DNA of 46,690 bases from an uncultured Ruminococcus sp. Lineage in GTDB: Bacteria > Bacillota > Clostridia > Lachnospirales > Lachnospiraceae. Shown in pieces: positions 26,659 through 34,202 of the stretch; positions within the stretch are counted from its first letter, which is position 1; each line of letters begins with the position of its first letter. The translations under genes were made by a program, and so were the position numbers. Where the stretch lies: the NCBI GenBank assembly GCA_946494335.1, contig CAMMBV010000028.1:1-46690 (forward strand), written 5' to 3'. The notes below the pieces were generated by a model. It did not search any database. It was not told the origin of the DNA and worked only from the letters and a program-made list of their open reading frames with translations.

Positions 26659-27573
26659 ATGTATTGTGAAAATTGCGGAGCAAAAAATGAAGACGACGCC
26701 CTGTTTTGCAGCGAGTGCGGTACGCCGCTGCCTCAGATTCAGATGCCCGGGCAGGGAGTGGGAAATCAGTCTTACGGACATCCGGCAGGAGGGACGCATT
26801 TTCAGCCCCAGCCAGATTCCGATCCCCGGTTCAGACCCGAAGCGCCCAAAAGGCCGCCACAAAAGGCATCATCCAAAAAGCCATATCCTCTGATAGCCGC
26901 CGCTGCAGTGCTGGGCGTGCTGATTGTGATTATGGCTGCGGTGTTGGTAAAAACCAGCATGGATACCAATAACAAAGAGGATGAAGAACTGGAGGCTCTG
27001 CTTAAGGAAGCAGATGAGGAAGGGGAAGATGCATCATCCACGGATGAGGACGAGGCTGTGCCGTCGGCGGAACCGACAGAGGAAGTCACCCAGGTTCCCA
27101 CGGCTGAAGTCACACCTGAAGTGACAGCTGCTCCCACCCAGGCTCCCACGCCTGTTCCTACGCAGGAAGTGACGCCGGTTCCCACCCAGGCTCCGACTGT
27201 AGAGTATGTGGCGGTGAAGTACGGTCTGCAGGCTCCGGCTTCGGACTTTATGTTTCCCTACAGCAGTGAGCGGCTGCTGACCCAGGCAGAACTGGATTCC
27301 ATGGTGGATGGCAGTGTGGAAGTGATGCATTCCCGGTCGCAGCTGGCCATCAATGAAATTCTGGCACGTTACGGTTATTCCTTTAATCCTGACGGCAGCG
27401 ATACTTCCCGGGAAATCTATAACCGGGTCGCAGGTAAGGACTGGTACCAGCAGGCTCAGCAGCAATGCGGCTACAGCGACCCCAACAGCCTGATTGCGGA
27501 TATGAATTCCGTGGAAAAAGAAAATATTGATATGGTGAATGAATGGCAGAAGGCACACGGATGCTATTATTAA
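26659..27573 (+). CDS. Zinc-ribbon membrane protein with extracytoplasmic YARHG-like domain
   Basis: A 304-residue protein. A cytoplasmic zinc ribbon with Cys3, Cys6, Cys17 and Cys20 (YCENCG, CSECGTPL) is followed by a Pro/Gln-rich stretch, one membrane span at about 77-98, an acidic patch, a Thr/Pro/Val-rich linker at about 135-180 and a C-terminal domain. The latter has SERLLTQAELDSM, INEILARYGYSF and KDWYQ, in the order of the YARHG domain (R-N-E-I-YARHG-Y-F then WY), here with ARYGY in place of ARHGY. Such proteins are common in Clostridia; the function is unknown, perhaps envelope sensing. AGGTGAT precedes the ATG, a terminator follows. Confidence 0.75.
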   Translation: MYCENCGAKNEDDALFCSECGTPLPQIQMPGQGVGNQSYGHPAGGTHFQPQPDSDPRFRPEAPKRPPQKASSKKPYPLIAAAAVLGVLIVIMAAVLVKTSMDTNNKEDEELEALLKEADEEGEDASSTDEDEAVPSAEPTEEVTQVPTAEVTPEVTAAPTQAPTPVPTQEVTPVPTQAPTVEYVAVKYGLQAPASDFMFPYSSERLLTQAELDSMVDGSVEVMHSRSQLAINEILARYGYSFNPDGSDTSREIYNRVAGKDWYQQAQQQCGYSDPNSLIADMNSVEKENIDMVNEWQKAHGCYY

Positions 27574-27579
27574 AGGACG

Positions 27580-27608
27580 GAGGCAGATCAGCAGGTCTGT
27601 CTCTTTTT
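27580..27608 (+). terminator. Intrinsic terminator after the zinc-ribbon gene
   Basis: GAGGCAGA (27580-27587) pairs with TCTGTCTC (27596-27603, one G-T pair), followed by TTTTT. Confidence 0.7.
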
Positions 27609-27631
27609 AATTCCAGTCATATAATACTGTA

Positions 27632-27663
27632 TTGACATATAATATTATATAATATATAATATT
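27632..27663 (+). promoter_or_regulatory. Perfect-consensus promoter overlapped by a 23-bp palindrome (likely PadR operator)
   Basis: TTGACA (27632-27637), 17-bp spacer, TATAAT (27655-27660). AATATTATATA (27641-27651) and TATATAATATT (27653-27663) are exact reverse complements around one central A, covering the spacer and the whole -10 box. A dimeric repressor bound here would shut the promoter, and the first gene downstream is a PadR regulator, so autoregulation is the natural reading. Confidence 0.75.
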
Positions 27664-27715
27664 GGCAAATAAATAATATTAACTCTCATATAATAAAAGA
27701 AAGCAGGGTGAGAAA

Positions 27716-28033
27716 ATGGTCTTTAATACAGGTGCGGTCCTTCTCGATGCGATTGTTCTTGCGGTTGTGTCAAAGGAGGATGAGGGCACATACGGCTATA
27801 AAATTACCCAGGACGTCCGTCAGGTACTGGAGGTATCAGAGTCAACGCTGTACCCTGTGCTGCGCAGACTGCAGAAAGATGAATGCCTGATGGTGTATGA
27901 CCGGGAATTCGGAGGGCGAAACCGGCGATATTACAAGATTACGGAAAAGGGGAGCGTTCAGCTTCGGCTGTATCAGCTGGAATGGAAAAGCTATTCGTCG
28001 AAAATCACAAAGCTCTTTGAAGGGGGAATCTGA
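27716..28033 (+). CDS. PadR-family transcriptional regulator
   Basis: A 105-residue winged-helix DNA-binding protein. Signature segments: LLDAIVLAVVSKEDEGTYGYKITQDV, then ESTLYPVLRRLQKDECLM (recognition helix with the family STLYP-x-L-x-RL) and RRYYKITEKG (the wing). The short C-terminal helix for dimer formation is present, making it the small PadR-s2 type. It heads an operon with DUF1700, DUF4097 and PspC genes; this exact order is known in Firmicutes as an envelope-stress or surfactant/antibiotic-responsive set. The palindrome on its promoter is its likely binding site. AGGGTG precedes the ATG. Confidence 0.92.
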   Translation: MVFNTGAVLLDAIVLAVVSKEDEGTYGYKITQDVRQVLEVSESTLYPVLRRLQKDECLMVYDREFGGRNRRYYKITEKGSVQLRLYQLEWKSYSSKITKLFEGGI

Positions 28034-28035
28034 AA

Positions 28036-28722
28036 ATGAACAGGAAAGAATTTATGGAGCAGCTGGAAAGGCTGCTGGCGGATCTGCCTGACGGCGACCG
28101 GGAGGACGCCATTGCATACTATCACGATTATTTCGATGAGGCAGGGGAAGAAAATGAAGCGGAAGTGATTCAGGAGCTGGGAAGTCCGGGAAAGGTGGCC
28201 GCCACCATTATGGCAGGTATGGGACGGGACAGCAGCCGGGGAGAGTATACGGAAGCGGGTTATCAGGACAGCCGCTTTAAAGAGAGAATGCAGGTGCCTG
28301 CGGATAAAAGACAGGATGGTCAGCGAAGAGGCGCCGGCAGATGGGCGCTTATCATTGTTCTGATTGTATTTGCCGCTCCTGTGCTTCTGGGAGTCGGAGG
28401 CGGTATCATCGGTCTGATTCTGGGACTTCTGGGAGCGCTGCTTGGCGTTGTGGCGGCTGCCTTTGGGGGAGGAATCGGCTGTCTGGCAGGCGGAGTTGCC
28501 AGTGTGGCAGTGGGAATCGGCAGGTGCTTTGGAGATCCCGGCGGCGGTCTTATGATGATTGGCTCCGGGATGGTGGCCCTGGCGATCGGGCTTTTATTTG
28601 TCATACTCCTTCTGTGGATGATATTTACCGTTTTGCCGGGGGCGTTCCGGATGGTTGTGGATTGTTGTTCCAGGATCCTGCACCGGGGAAAGGAAGGGAT
28701 AAGCCGTGAAAAGAATTTATAA
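28036..28722 (+). CDS. DUF1700 family membrane protein
   Basis: A 228-residue protein. The N-terminal part, MNRKEFMEQLERLLADLPDGDREDAIAYYHDYFDEAGEE cut short here as MNRKEFMEQLERLL and AIAYYHDYFDEAG, is the DUF1700/HAAS helical domain with VIQELGSPGKVAATI; it is followed by a charged linker and three to four Gly/Ala-rich membrane helices from about 103. The HAAS part is thought to work as a partner of PadR regulators. It starts 2 bp after the padR stop and overlaps the next gene by 17 bp, so the genes are tightly coupled. Biochemical function is unknown. Confidence 0.88.
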   Translation: MNRKEFMEQLERLLADLPDGDREDAIAYYHDYFDEAGEENEAEVIQELGSPGKVAATIMAGMGRDSSRGEYTEAGYQDSRFKERMQVPADKRQDGQRRGAGRWALIIVLIVFAAPVLLGVGGGIIGLILGLLGALLGVVAAAFGGGIGCLAGGVASVAVGIGRCFGDPGGGLMMIGSGMVALAIGLLFVILLLWMIFTVLPGAFRMVVDCCSRILHRGKEGISREKNL

Positions 28723-29500
28723 AATTTTGCTGATTATCAGCATTGCTCTGGCAGGTTCGGGGTTGGTGATCTGCATCGCCGGTTTTTTCCTGGGCGGAAG
28801 TATGGAAAATGTGGTTGTATGGGATAATGATCCTGAGAAGATATGGGACGGTACTCTTTCTTCTGTCTGGGATGCGGAAGAAGAGGAGGTCAGGGATGTA
28901 GATTCCTTGTGCGTGGATATGGCAAGGGGATCGCTGATTGTGGAGTACGGACGCTATGATAATATCCGGGTGGAGTCGGGGGAAACCCGGACGAAAACGA
29001 AGGTCTGGATGGAAGGAAATACCCTGAACATCAAAGGCCGGGGCAGATGGACGAACAAGGGAGGTGCGGTAAAGGTGTATCTTCCTGAAAATATTCATCT
29101 GCGGGAGGCGGATTTTGAAGTGGGGGCCGGAACCATGGAAGTGGACCGTCTGCAGGCGGAAAATATTACCATTGAAGTGGGAGCCGGGGAATTTGTAAGT
29201 GATGAGATGCTGAAAGCCGATGTGCTGGATTTAAGTGTGGGGATGGGAGATATCCAGATCGCTGAGGCGGACAGTCGTGAGACGTATCTGGACTGCTCCA
29301 TGGGAAATCTGGATATTGCCATGAAAGGAAACTGGGATGATTACTATCTGACCGGAGAGTGCAGTCTGGGCGATTTATCCGTGGAGGAAGAAAGCTGGAA
29401 TCTGAATTCCGATATCTCATATGGGGACGAGACGGCGGAAAGAATCATTGACGCAGAATGCGGTCTGGGCGCTCTGACGATAGGAGTTACGGACCGGTAA
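28706..29500 (+). CDS. DUF4097 family membrane-anchored beta-repeat protein
   Basis: A 264-residue protein with one N-terminal membrane span at about 5-30 and an extracytoplasmic domain made of short repeating strands: VDMARGSLIVEYG, ADFEVGAGTMEVDRLQAENI, IEVGAGEFVSD, LSVGMGDIQIAEAD, CSMGNLDIAMKG, CSLGDLSVEEES. Each turn carries the G-x-G/D-x pattern of DUF4097 beta-helix proteins, which resemble bactofilin/polymer-like folds. It overlaps the DUF1700 gene by 17 bp and precedes PspC, so all belong to the PadR operon. The role is probably at the membrane under envelope stress; by family context only. Confidence 0.88.
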   Translation: MKRIYKILLIISIALAGSGLVICIAGFFLGGSMENVVVWDNDPEKIWDGTLSSVWDAEEEEVRDVDSLCVDMARGSLIVEYGRYDNIRVESGETRTKTKVWMEGNTLNIKGRGRWTNKGGAVKVYLPENIHLREADFEVGAGTMEVDRLQAENITIEVGAGEFVSDEMLKADVLDLSVGMGDIQIAEADSRETYLDCSMGNLDIAMKGNWDDYYLTGECSLGDLSVEEESWNLNSDISYGDETAERIIDAECGLGALTIGVTDR

Positions 29501-29511
29501 GGAGGAAAACT

Positions 29512-29694
29512 ATGGAAAATAAAAGATTATACCGTTCATCTACAAATTATATGCTGGCTGGAGTCTGCGGCGGGATCGCAGAATTTTTCAATATCGATCC
29601 CACACTGGTGCGGCTGGGCTGGGTGCTCTTCTCCTGTCTGGGCGGCTCGGGGGTACTGGCATATATTATAGCTGCCATTATTATCCCGAAATAA
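29512..29694 (+). CDS. PspC domain protein
   Basis: A 60-residue membrane protein that is nearly all PspC domain: KRLYRSSTNYMLAGVCGGIAEFF, DPTLVRLGWVLFSC and a second hydrophobic stretch ending in IIAAIIIPK. PspC proteins respond to membrane damage. The open frame starts earlier, but the ATG at 29512 has AAGGAGG at the right distance and gives the usual PspC start. It is the last gene of the PadR operon; a hairpin with a T run follows 22 bp after the stop. Confidence 0.93.
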   Translation: MENKRLYRSSTNYMLAGVCGGIAEFFNIDPTLVRLGWVLFSCLGGSGVLAYIIAAIIIPK

Positions 29695-29715
29695 AGAATA
29701 AAAAAGGAAAAAAAG

Positions 29716-29751
29716 GTCATACTCCCAAAAGAAAAGGAGTGTGACTTTTTT
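29716..29751 (+). terminator. Terminator of the PadR operon that contains the ribosome binding site of the spore protein gene
   Basis: GTCATACTCC (29716-29725) pairs with GGAGTGTGAC (29736-29745, one G-T pair), followed by six T and then directly the ATG of the next gene. The only GGAG ribosome binding site for that gene is in the right arm of this stem. Confidence 0.75.
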
Positions 29752-29940
29752 ATGAAGAAAGAAAAGAAAGTGGATATAAGTCAGCTGTCTCAGGAAGAGA
29801 AGCTGAAATATGAAATCGCGCAGGAGCTGGGCCTTTTGGACCGGGTGCTGGAAAACGGATGGAAAACGCTTTCCGCAAAAGAAACAGGCCGGATCGGCGG
29901 CCTGGTTACGAAACGCAAAAGAAAAATCAGTCAGGAGTGA
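29752..29940 (+). CDS. Small acid-soluble spore protein, alpha/beta type
   Basis: A 62-residue protein with the alpha/beta SASP pattern: a protease (GPR) cleavage-type site KYEIAQELG at 19-27 and the DNA-binding C-terminal motif GWKTLSAKETGRIGG at 36-50. These proteins coat spore DNA, protect it from UV, and are degraded on germination, so the organism should sporulate or descend from spore formers. The ribosome binding site is buried in the preceding terminator hairpin with a 12-base spacing to the ATG. Expression in the forespore from a sigma-G promoter is expected; I could not place one. It converges with the GDSL gene, overlapping it by 14 bp. Confidence 0.88.
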   Translation: MKKEKKVDISQLSQEEKLKYEIAQELGLLDRVLENGWKTLSAKETGRIGGLVTKRKRKISQE

Positions 29941-30544
29941 GGCAAGAAGCGGCAGCCTCAAGCCAGAGTGATGCCAGCAGCCGGGCACCTTCTTCAGACA
30001 GATGGATGCCGTCCACAGTAAGAGGCGAGCCCCCCAGCGCATCATTTTGGCTGTTCATCCTGTCATGCAAAGGCAGAAAGACAGCGCCGCAGCCAGCGGC
30101 CAGGTTCTGAATAATTCGACTTTCCTGACGGATATGGGGATGAAACTTCAGATACTCTGCCGGGCGGGAAAATACGAAGGGTTCCATTAAAATGAGGCGG
30201 GCGCCGGGCAGGCAGCAGCGGATCTTTGCGAGTATGCTGCTGTATATGGTTTCAAATTCTGTGGGAATGCGGTTGATCCGGCCATAAATCTGAGCGGCAA
30301 TGTCATTGACGCCGATCAGTATCGTGATGACATCCGGGGAGAGAGTAAGGCAGTCTCTTTTCAGGCAGCGCAAAAGATCGGCGCTGGTGAAGCCGTCATG
30401 GCCCCGGTTGATCACAGTGTATTCATCCTGCGGCAGCTGTGCATGGATCATGGAGACGTATCCGTCGCCCAGGCTGTGCGGGGTGTCGAGAAAAAGGCGG
30501 TGACTGTCTGTAATACTGTCACCGATAAAAAGCAGTGTTTTCAT
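29927..30544 (-). CDS. SGNH/GDSL-family esterase
   Basis: A 205-residue hydrolase without a signal peptide. All SGNH blocks are present: block I GDSIT with the nucleophile Ser10, block II NRG with Gly48, block III GVND with Asn80, and block V DGIHLS with Asp178 and His181. The family removes acyl groups from sugars, lipids or wall polymers; a cytosolic form like this often deacetylates imported oligosaccharides or small esters. GAGGTTC precedes the ATG. It is a single gene on the minus strand between a spore protein gene and the B12 riboswitch region; neighbours do not indicate a substrate. Confidence 0.9.
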   Translation of the reverse strand: MKTLLFIGDSITDSHRLFLDTPHSLGDGYVSMIHAQLPQDEYTVINRGHDGFTSADLLRCLKRDCLTLSPDVITILIGVNDIAAQIYGRINRIPTEFETIYSSILAKIRCCLPGARLILMEPFVFSRPAEYLKFHPHIRQESRIIQNLAAGCGAVFLPLHDRMNSQNDALGGSPLTVDGIHLSEEGARLLASLWLEAAASCLTPD

Positions 30545-30624
30545 ATAGAACCTCTTTTTGAAAGAATTTTCGTTATCATAGCACAGAAGGATAAAAAAAA
30601 CAATTCAGTTTTCGAATTCCCCTG

Positions 30625-30653
30625 TTGACAAAGGACTGTTGAAGTGCTACTAT
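30625..30653 (+). promoter_or_regulatory. Promoter of the cobalamin riboswitch RNA
   Basis: TTGACA, 17-bp spacer, TACTAT. The start near 30660 is just ahead of the riboswitch. Confidence 0.75.
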
Positions 30654-30659
30654 ACTAAT

Positions 30660-30850
30660 GTGTAATTCCATATTAACGCAGTAAGTGCATCGGAAGATTA
30701 CTTTCCGGTGAAGAGGGAATTGGGTGAGAATCCCAAGCGATCCGGTCACTGTATTTAGGGAGCGATACTTCAGTATCCCATTGTACATATTGTATGAGAA
30801 GGGGAAGTAAAGCGATGATCTATAAGTCAGGAAACCTGCTTATTGTGTAC
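30660..30850 (+). promoter_or_regulatory. Cobalamin (B12) riboswitch without a recognisable downstream gene
   Basis: The conserved core is plain: AAGAGGGAAUUGGGUGAG (from 30711) runs into AAUCCCAAGCGAUCC, then GGUCACUGU, and at the 3' side AAGUCAGGAAACCUGC (30824-30839), the B12-box and its partner loop. The sequence between 30755 and 30820 forms the variable arm hairpins. The usual targets are B12 uptake or synthesis genes, or B12-independent isozymes. None follows: a terminator comes 60 bases later, then about 300 bp without a gene, then the valS T-box. Confidence 0.9.
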
Positions 30851-30908
30851 AAGGTTGAAGCTTCCGTGTAAAGTTTAACATCCTGTTTTGTCATTTGGAT
30901 AAATGGTA

Positions 30909-30942
30909 TGTCTGCTTTTATGTACGGAGCAGGCATTTTTTA
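30909..30942 (+). terminator. Terminator of the cobalamin riboswitch
   Basis: TGTCTGCT (30909-30916) pairs with AGCAGGCA (30928-30935, one G-T pair), then seven T. It fits the role of expression platform: B12 binding would favour termination. Confidence 0.75.
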
Positions 30943-31239
30943 TTTCCCAAATGATTCCAGAAAATATGGAATAGCTGAAATGCAACGGTTTGAGACCTTA
31001 TAATACGGATTATGCAAAAATTAAACGGCAGGGTGATACTCCGATCTGAACCAGTTAAATTGATATAATTTTCCTCCGCAACGACAATCATATCAATGTT
31101 TCCTCTTAGCTGGCATCTGTTTGCTCGTGAAACGCGGGGAGAATCATCCATTCCAAAACAATGACGGCAGTCGGCTTAACTTTCCGGCTGCCGTTGTCGT
31201 CTGTTTTTTCTCCTAATCCCTCTTATGTAAACAAAGGGC
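30943..31239 (+). other. Gene-free region behind the cobalamin riboswitch, ending in a terminator
   Basis: No credible gene on either strand. One plus frame gives two short pieces, MQKLNGRVILRSEPVKLI and, after a stop, MFPLSWHLFARETRGE, without ribosome binding sites; a 77-codon minus frame also exists. These may be relics. A terminator closes the region: ACGGCAGTCGG (31164-31174) pairs with CCGGCTGCCGT (31184-31194), then a T run at 31204-31209. Read-through of the riboswitch would make an RNA of about 270 bases up to here. Confidence 0.6.
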
Positions 31240-31269
31240 TTGACAAGCAGGATAAAGATGGATTATGAT
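31240..31269 (+). promoter_or_regulatory. Promoter of the valS T-box transcript
   Basis: TTGACA, 18-bp spacer, TATGAT; start near 31276. Confidence 0.7.
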
Positions 31270-31275
31270 AAAATC

Positions 31276-31530
31276 TGATTAGATCAGAAAAGGTTGTGAA
31301 AAAGAGGAGTACGTTTCAACCTCCGACAGAGAGCGACGGCCGCAGGCTGGAAGCCGTCACCGGCAGGGGAGAAGCGGAAGGTAGCTTTGGAACCGGCCGG
31401 CTGAGAAATGGTAAGTAAGCCGGCACGTCTTGTCTGCGTTATCGGACAGAAGAGATATCCGTCCTCTGACGGATAAAAAAGGTGGTACCGCGATAAACTC
31501 GCCCTTTGCACAGTTGTGTGTAAAGGGCGT
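31276..31530 (+). promoter_or_regulatory. T-box leader of valS
   Basis: The invariant T-box AAGGUGGUACCGCG is at 31479-31492, ahead of a terminator in which CGCCCTTTGCACA (from 31500) pairs with TGTGTAAAGGGCG (to 31529) and ends in TTTTT. Upstream stems (31290-31400) form stem I. Uncharged valine tRNA should pair here, prevent the terminator and turn valS on. I did not fix the specifier codon. Confidence 0.92.
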
Positions 31531-31551
31531 TTTTCAGTAACAGGAGGTAAT

Positions 31552-34197
31552 ATGAGTAAAGAACTTGCAAAGGTTTATAACCCGAAAGAGATGGAGGATA
31601 GGATCTATCAGAACTGGATGGATAAAGGATACTTCCATGCAAAAGTGAATCCGGACAAAAAGCCGTTTACCATTGTGATGCCCCCGCCAAATGTAACGGG
31701 ACAGCTTCATATGGGACATGCCCTTGACAATACCATGCAGGATATCCTGATCCGTTTTAAAAGGATGCAGGGGTATGAGGCGCTGTGGCAGCCGGGTACG
31801 GACCATGCGGCAATCGCTACAGAGGTAAAGGTAATTGAAAAACTGAAAGAAGAAGGAATCGACAAAGATGAGATCGGCAGGGAAGAGTTCCTGAAGCACG
31901 CCTGGGCCTGGAAAGAGGAGTACGGCGGAAAGATCATCAATCAGCTGAAAAAGCTGGGTTCCTCCGCTGACTGGGAGCGAGAGCGTTTTACCATGGATGA
32001 GGGATGCTCCAAAGCAGTGGAAGAAGTATTTCTGAATCTTTATGAGAAGGGGTATATCTACAAAGGTTCCAGGATTATCAACTGGTGTCCCGTATGCCAG
32101 ACCTCTATCTCCGATGCGGAAGTGGAGCATACCGATCAAAAAGGTCATTTCTGGCATATCCGGTATCCGGTGGCGGGAGAAGAAGGACAGTATGTGGAGA
32201 TTGCCACCACGCGTCCCGAGACTCTGCTGGGTGATACGGCAGTGGCTGTCAATCCCAAGGATGAAAGATATACCCATCTGGTTGGCAAGATGTTGAAACT
32301 GCCGTTGACGGACCGGGAGATTCCCGTGATTGCCGACGAGTATGTGGATATGGAGTTTGGAACGGGATGCGTGAAAATTACGCCGGCCCATGACCCCAAC
32401 GATTTTGAGGTTGGGAAACGCCATAATCTGGAAGAGATCAATATCATGAACGACGACGCCACCATCAATGAGCGGGGCGGAAAGTATGCGGGAATGGACC
32501 GTTATGAAGCGCGCAAAGCCATGGTGGAAGATCTTCAAAAGCAGGGACTTCTGGTGAAAGTAGTGGATCATGAACACAGCGTCGGTACTCATGACCGCTG
32601 TAAAACTACTGTGGAGCCTATGATAAAACCTCAGTGGTTCGTGAGGATGAATGAGATGGCCAAAGCGGCTATGGAAGTTCTGAAAACGGACGATCTGAAT
32701 TTCGTGCCGGAACGATTCGATAAAATTTATCTTCACTGGCTGGAAAATATTAAGGACTGGTGTATTTCACGTCAGCTTTGGTGGGGACACCGGATCCCGG
32801 CGTACTACTGTGATGAGTGCGGCGAGGTTGTAGTACAAAGAGGAATGCCGGAAAAATGTCCCAGGTGCGGCTGCACCCATCTGACCCAGGATGAGGATAC
32901 GCTGGACACATGGTTTTCTTCGGCTTTATGGCCATTCTCCACACTGGGCTGGCCGGACAAAACGCCGGAACTTGAGTATTTCTACCCCACCAATGTACTG
33001 GTGACGGGATACGACATCATTTTCTTCTGGGTTATCCGTATGGTATTTTCCGGGCTGGAACAGATGGGAAAATCTCCCTTTAAGCATGTGCTGATCCACG
33101 GCCTTGTCCGTGATTCTCAGGGAAGAAAGATGAGCAAGTCTCTGGGCAACGGCATCGATCCTTTGCAGGTCATCGATCAGTATGGGGCGGACGCGTTAAG
33201 ACTGACGCTGATCACCGGAAATGCACCGGGAAATGACATGCGCTTCTACTGGGAGCGGGTGGAGGCAAGCCGCAATTTTGCCAATAAAATCTGGAACGCT
33301 TCCCGGTTCATTCTTATGAACATGGAAAATATAACGGTAACAGAGCCTGACATGGATGAACTGGAAACGGCGGACTGCTGGATTTTGTCCCGGCTGAATG
33401 CACTGACGAAGGAAGTAACGGACAACATGGAAAACTTCGAACTGGGCATTGCGGTATCCAAAATCCATGATTTTATCTGGGATGAGTTCTGCGACTGGTA
33501 TATTGAAATTGCAAAACAGCGGATCTGGGCAAAAGAGGAAAATCCCGGGGCGGCAGGCTGTGCGCTGTGGACTTTGAAAACCGTCCTGTCGGGAGCGCTG
33601 AAGCTTCTGCATCCTTACATGCCCTTTATCACGGAGGAAATTTATTGTACCCTTCATCCGGAAGAGGAATCCATCATGATTTCCAGCTGGCCGGTATATG
33701 AGGAGAAATGGGACAATCCTCTGGCTGAGCAGACCATAGAGCATGTAAAGGATATCGTAAAAGGCGTAAGGAATATCCGTTCTGAGATGAACGTTGCGCC
33801 TTCCAGGAAGATTCATGTGATCATTGTTCCGGAGGAAACCAAAGTGCAGAATCGTCTGGATGATCTGAAGGAAATGTATCAGAAGCTGATGGGAGCCGGA
33901 CAGGTGACAGTACAGGGCGACAAGAGCGGCATCGGCAGCGACGCCATTTCCGTGGTGGTTCCCGGGGCTGTGGTTTATCTGCCGCTGGAAGAGCTGGTGG
34001 ATAAGGAAAAGGAGCGGGAACGCCTTCAAAAAGAAGAGGAGCGTCTTGCAAAAGAACTGAAGCGGTCGGAAGGTATGCTGAAAAATGAAAAATTCCTCAG
34101 CAAGGCGCCGGAGGCCAAAGTTCAGGAAGAACGGGAAAAACTGGAAAAATATATGAAGATGATGGAGCAGGTTAAAGAAAGGTTGAAACAACTGTAA
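31552..34197 (+). CDS. valS: Valine-tRNA ligase
   Basis: An 881-residue class I aminoacyl-tRNA synthetase that charges tRNA-Val in the cytosol. It has the HIGH-type motif HMGH at 53-56 in [13 protein letters not shown], the editing (CP1) domain with [17 protein letters not shown], the zinc-finger-like [14 protein letters not shown] segment, KMSKS at 526-530, and a C-terminal coiled coil ([16 protein letters not shown]). The length is standard. AGGAGG precedes the ATG at 31552; the open frame starts earlier inside the T-box terminator, which cannot be coding. The T-box before it explains its control by tRNA charging. The LtaS-like gene begins 5 bp later. Confidence 0.97.
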   Translation: MSKELAKVYNPKEMEDRIYQNWMDKGYFHAKVNPDKKPFTIVMPPPNVTGQLHMGHALDNTMQDILIRFKRMQGYEALWQPGTDHAAIATEVKVIEKLKEEGIDKDEIGREEFLKHAWAWKEEYGGKIINQLKKLGSSADWERERFTMDEGCSKAVEEVFLNLYEKGYIYKGSRIINWCPVCQTSISDAEVEHTDQKGHFWHIRYPVAGEEGQYVEIATTRPETLLGDTAVAVNPKDERYTHLVGKMLKLPLTDREIPVIADEYVDMEFGTGCVKITPAHDPNDFEVGKRHNLEEINIMNDDATINERGGKYAGMDRYEARKAMVEDLQKQGLLVKVVDHEHSVGTHDRCKTTVEPMIKPQWFVRMNEMAKAAMEVLKTDDLNFVPERFDKIYLHWLENIKDWCISRQLWWGHRIPAYYCDECGEVVVQRGMPEKCPRCGCTHLTQDEDTLDTWFSSALWPFSTLGWPDKTPELEYFYPTNVLVTGYDIIFFWVIRMVFSGLEQMGKSPFKHVLIHGLVRDSQGRKMSKSLGNGIDPLQVIDQYGADALRLTLITGNAPGNDMRFYWERVEASRNFANKIWNASRFILMNMENITVTEPDMDELETADCWILSRLNALTKEVTDNMENFELGIAVSKIHDFIWDEFCDWYIEIAKQRIWAKEENPGAAGCALWTLKTVLSGALKLLHPYMPFITEEIYCTLHPEEESIMISSWPVYEEKWDNPLAEQTIEHVKDIVKGVRNIRSEMNVAPSRKIHVIIVPEETKVQNRLDDLKEMYQKLMGAGQVTVQGDKSGIGSDAISVVVPGAVVYLPLEELVDKEKERERLQKEEERLAKELKRSEGMLKNEKFLSKAPEAKVQEEREKLEKYMKMMEQVKERLKQL

Positions 34198-34202
34198 ATA
34201 TC

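Noticed and set aside
30918-31151. 77-aa minus-strand gene between the B12 riboswitch and the valS T-box
   Set aside because: No ribosome binding site or promoter and it lies across a leader region; kept only as a possible relic.
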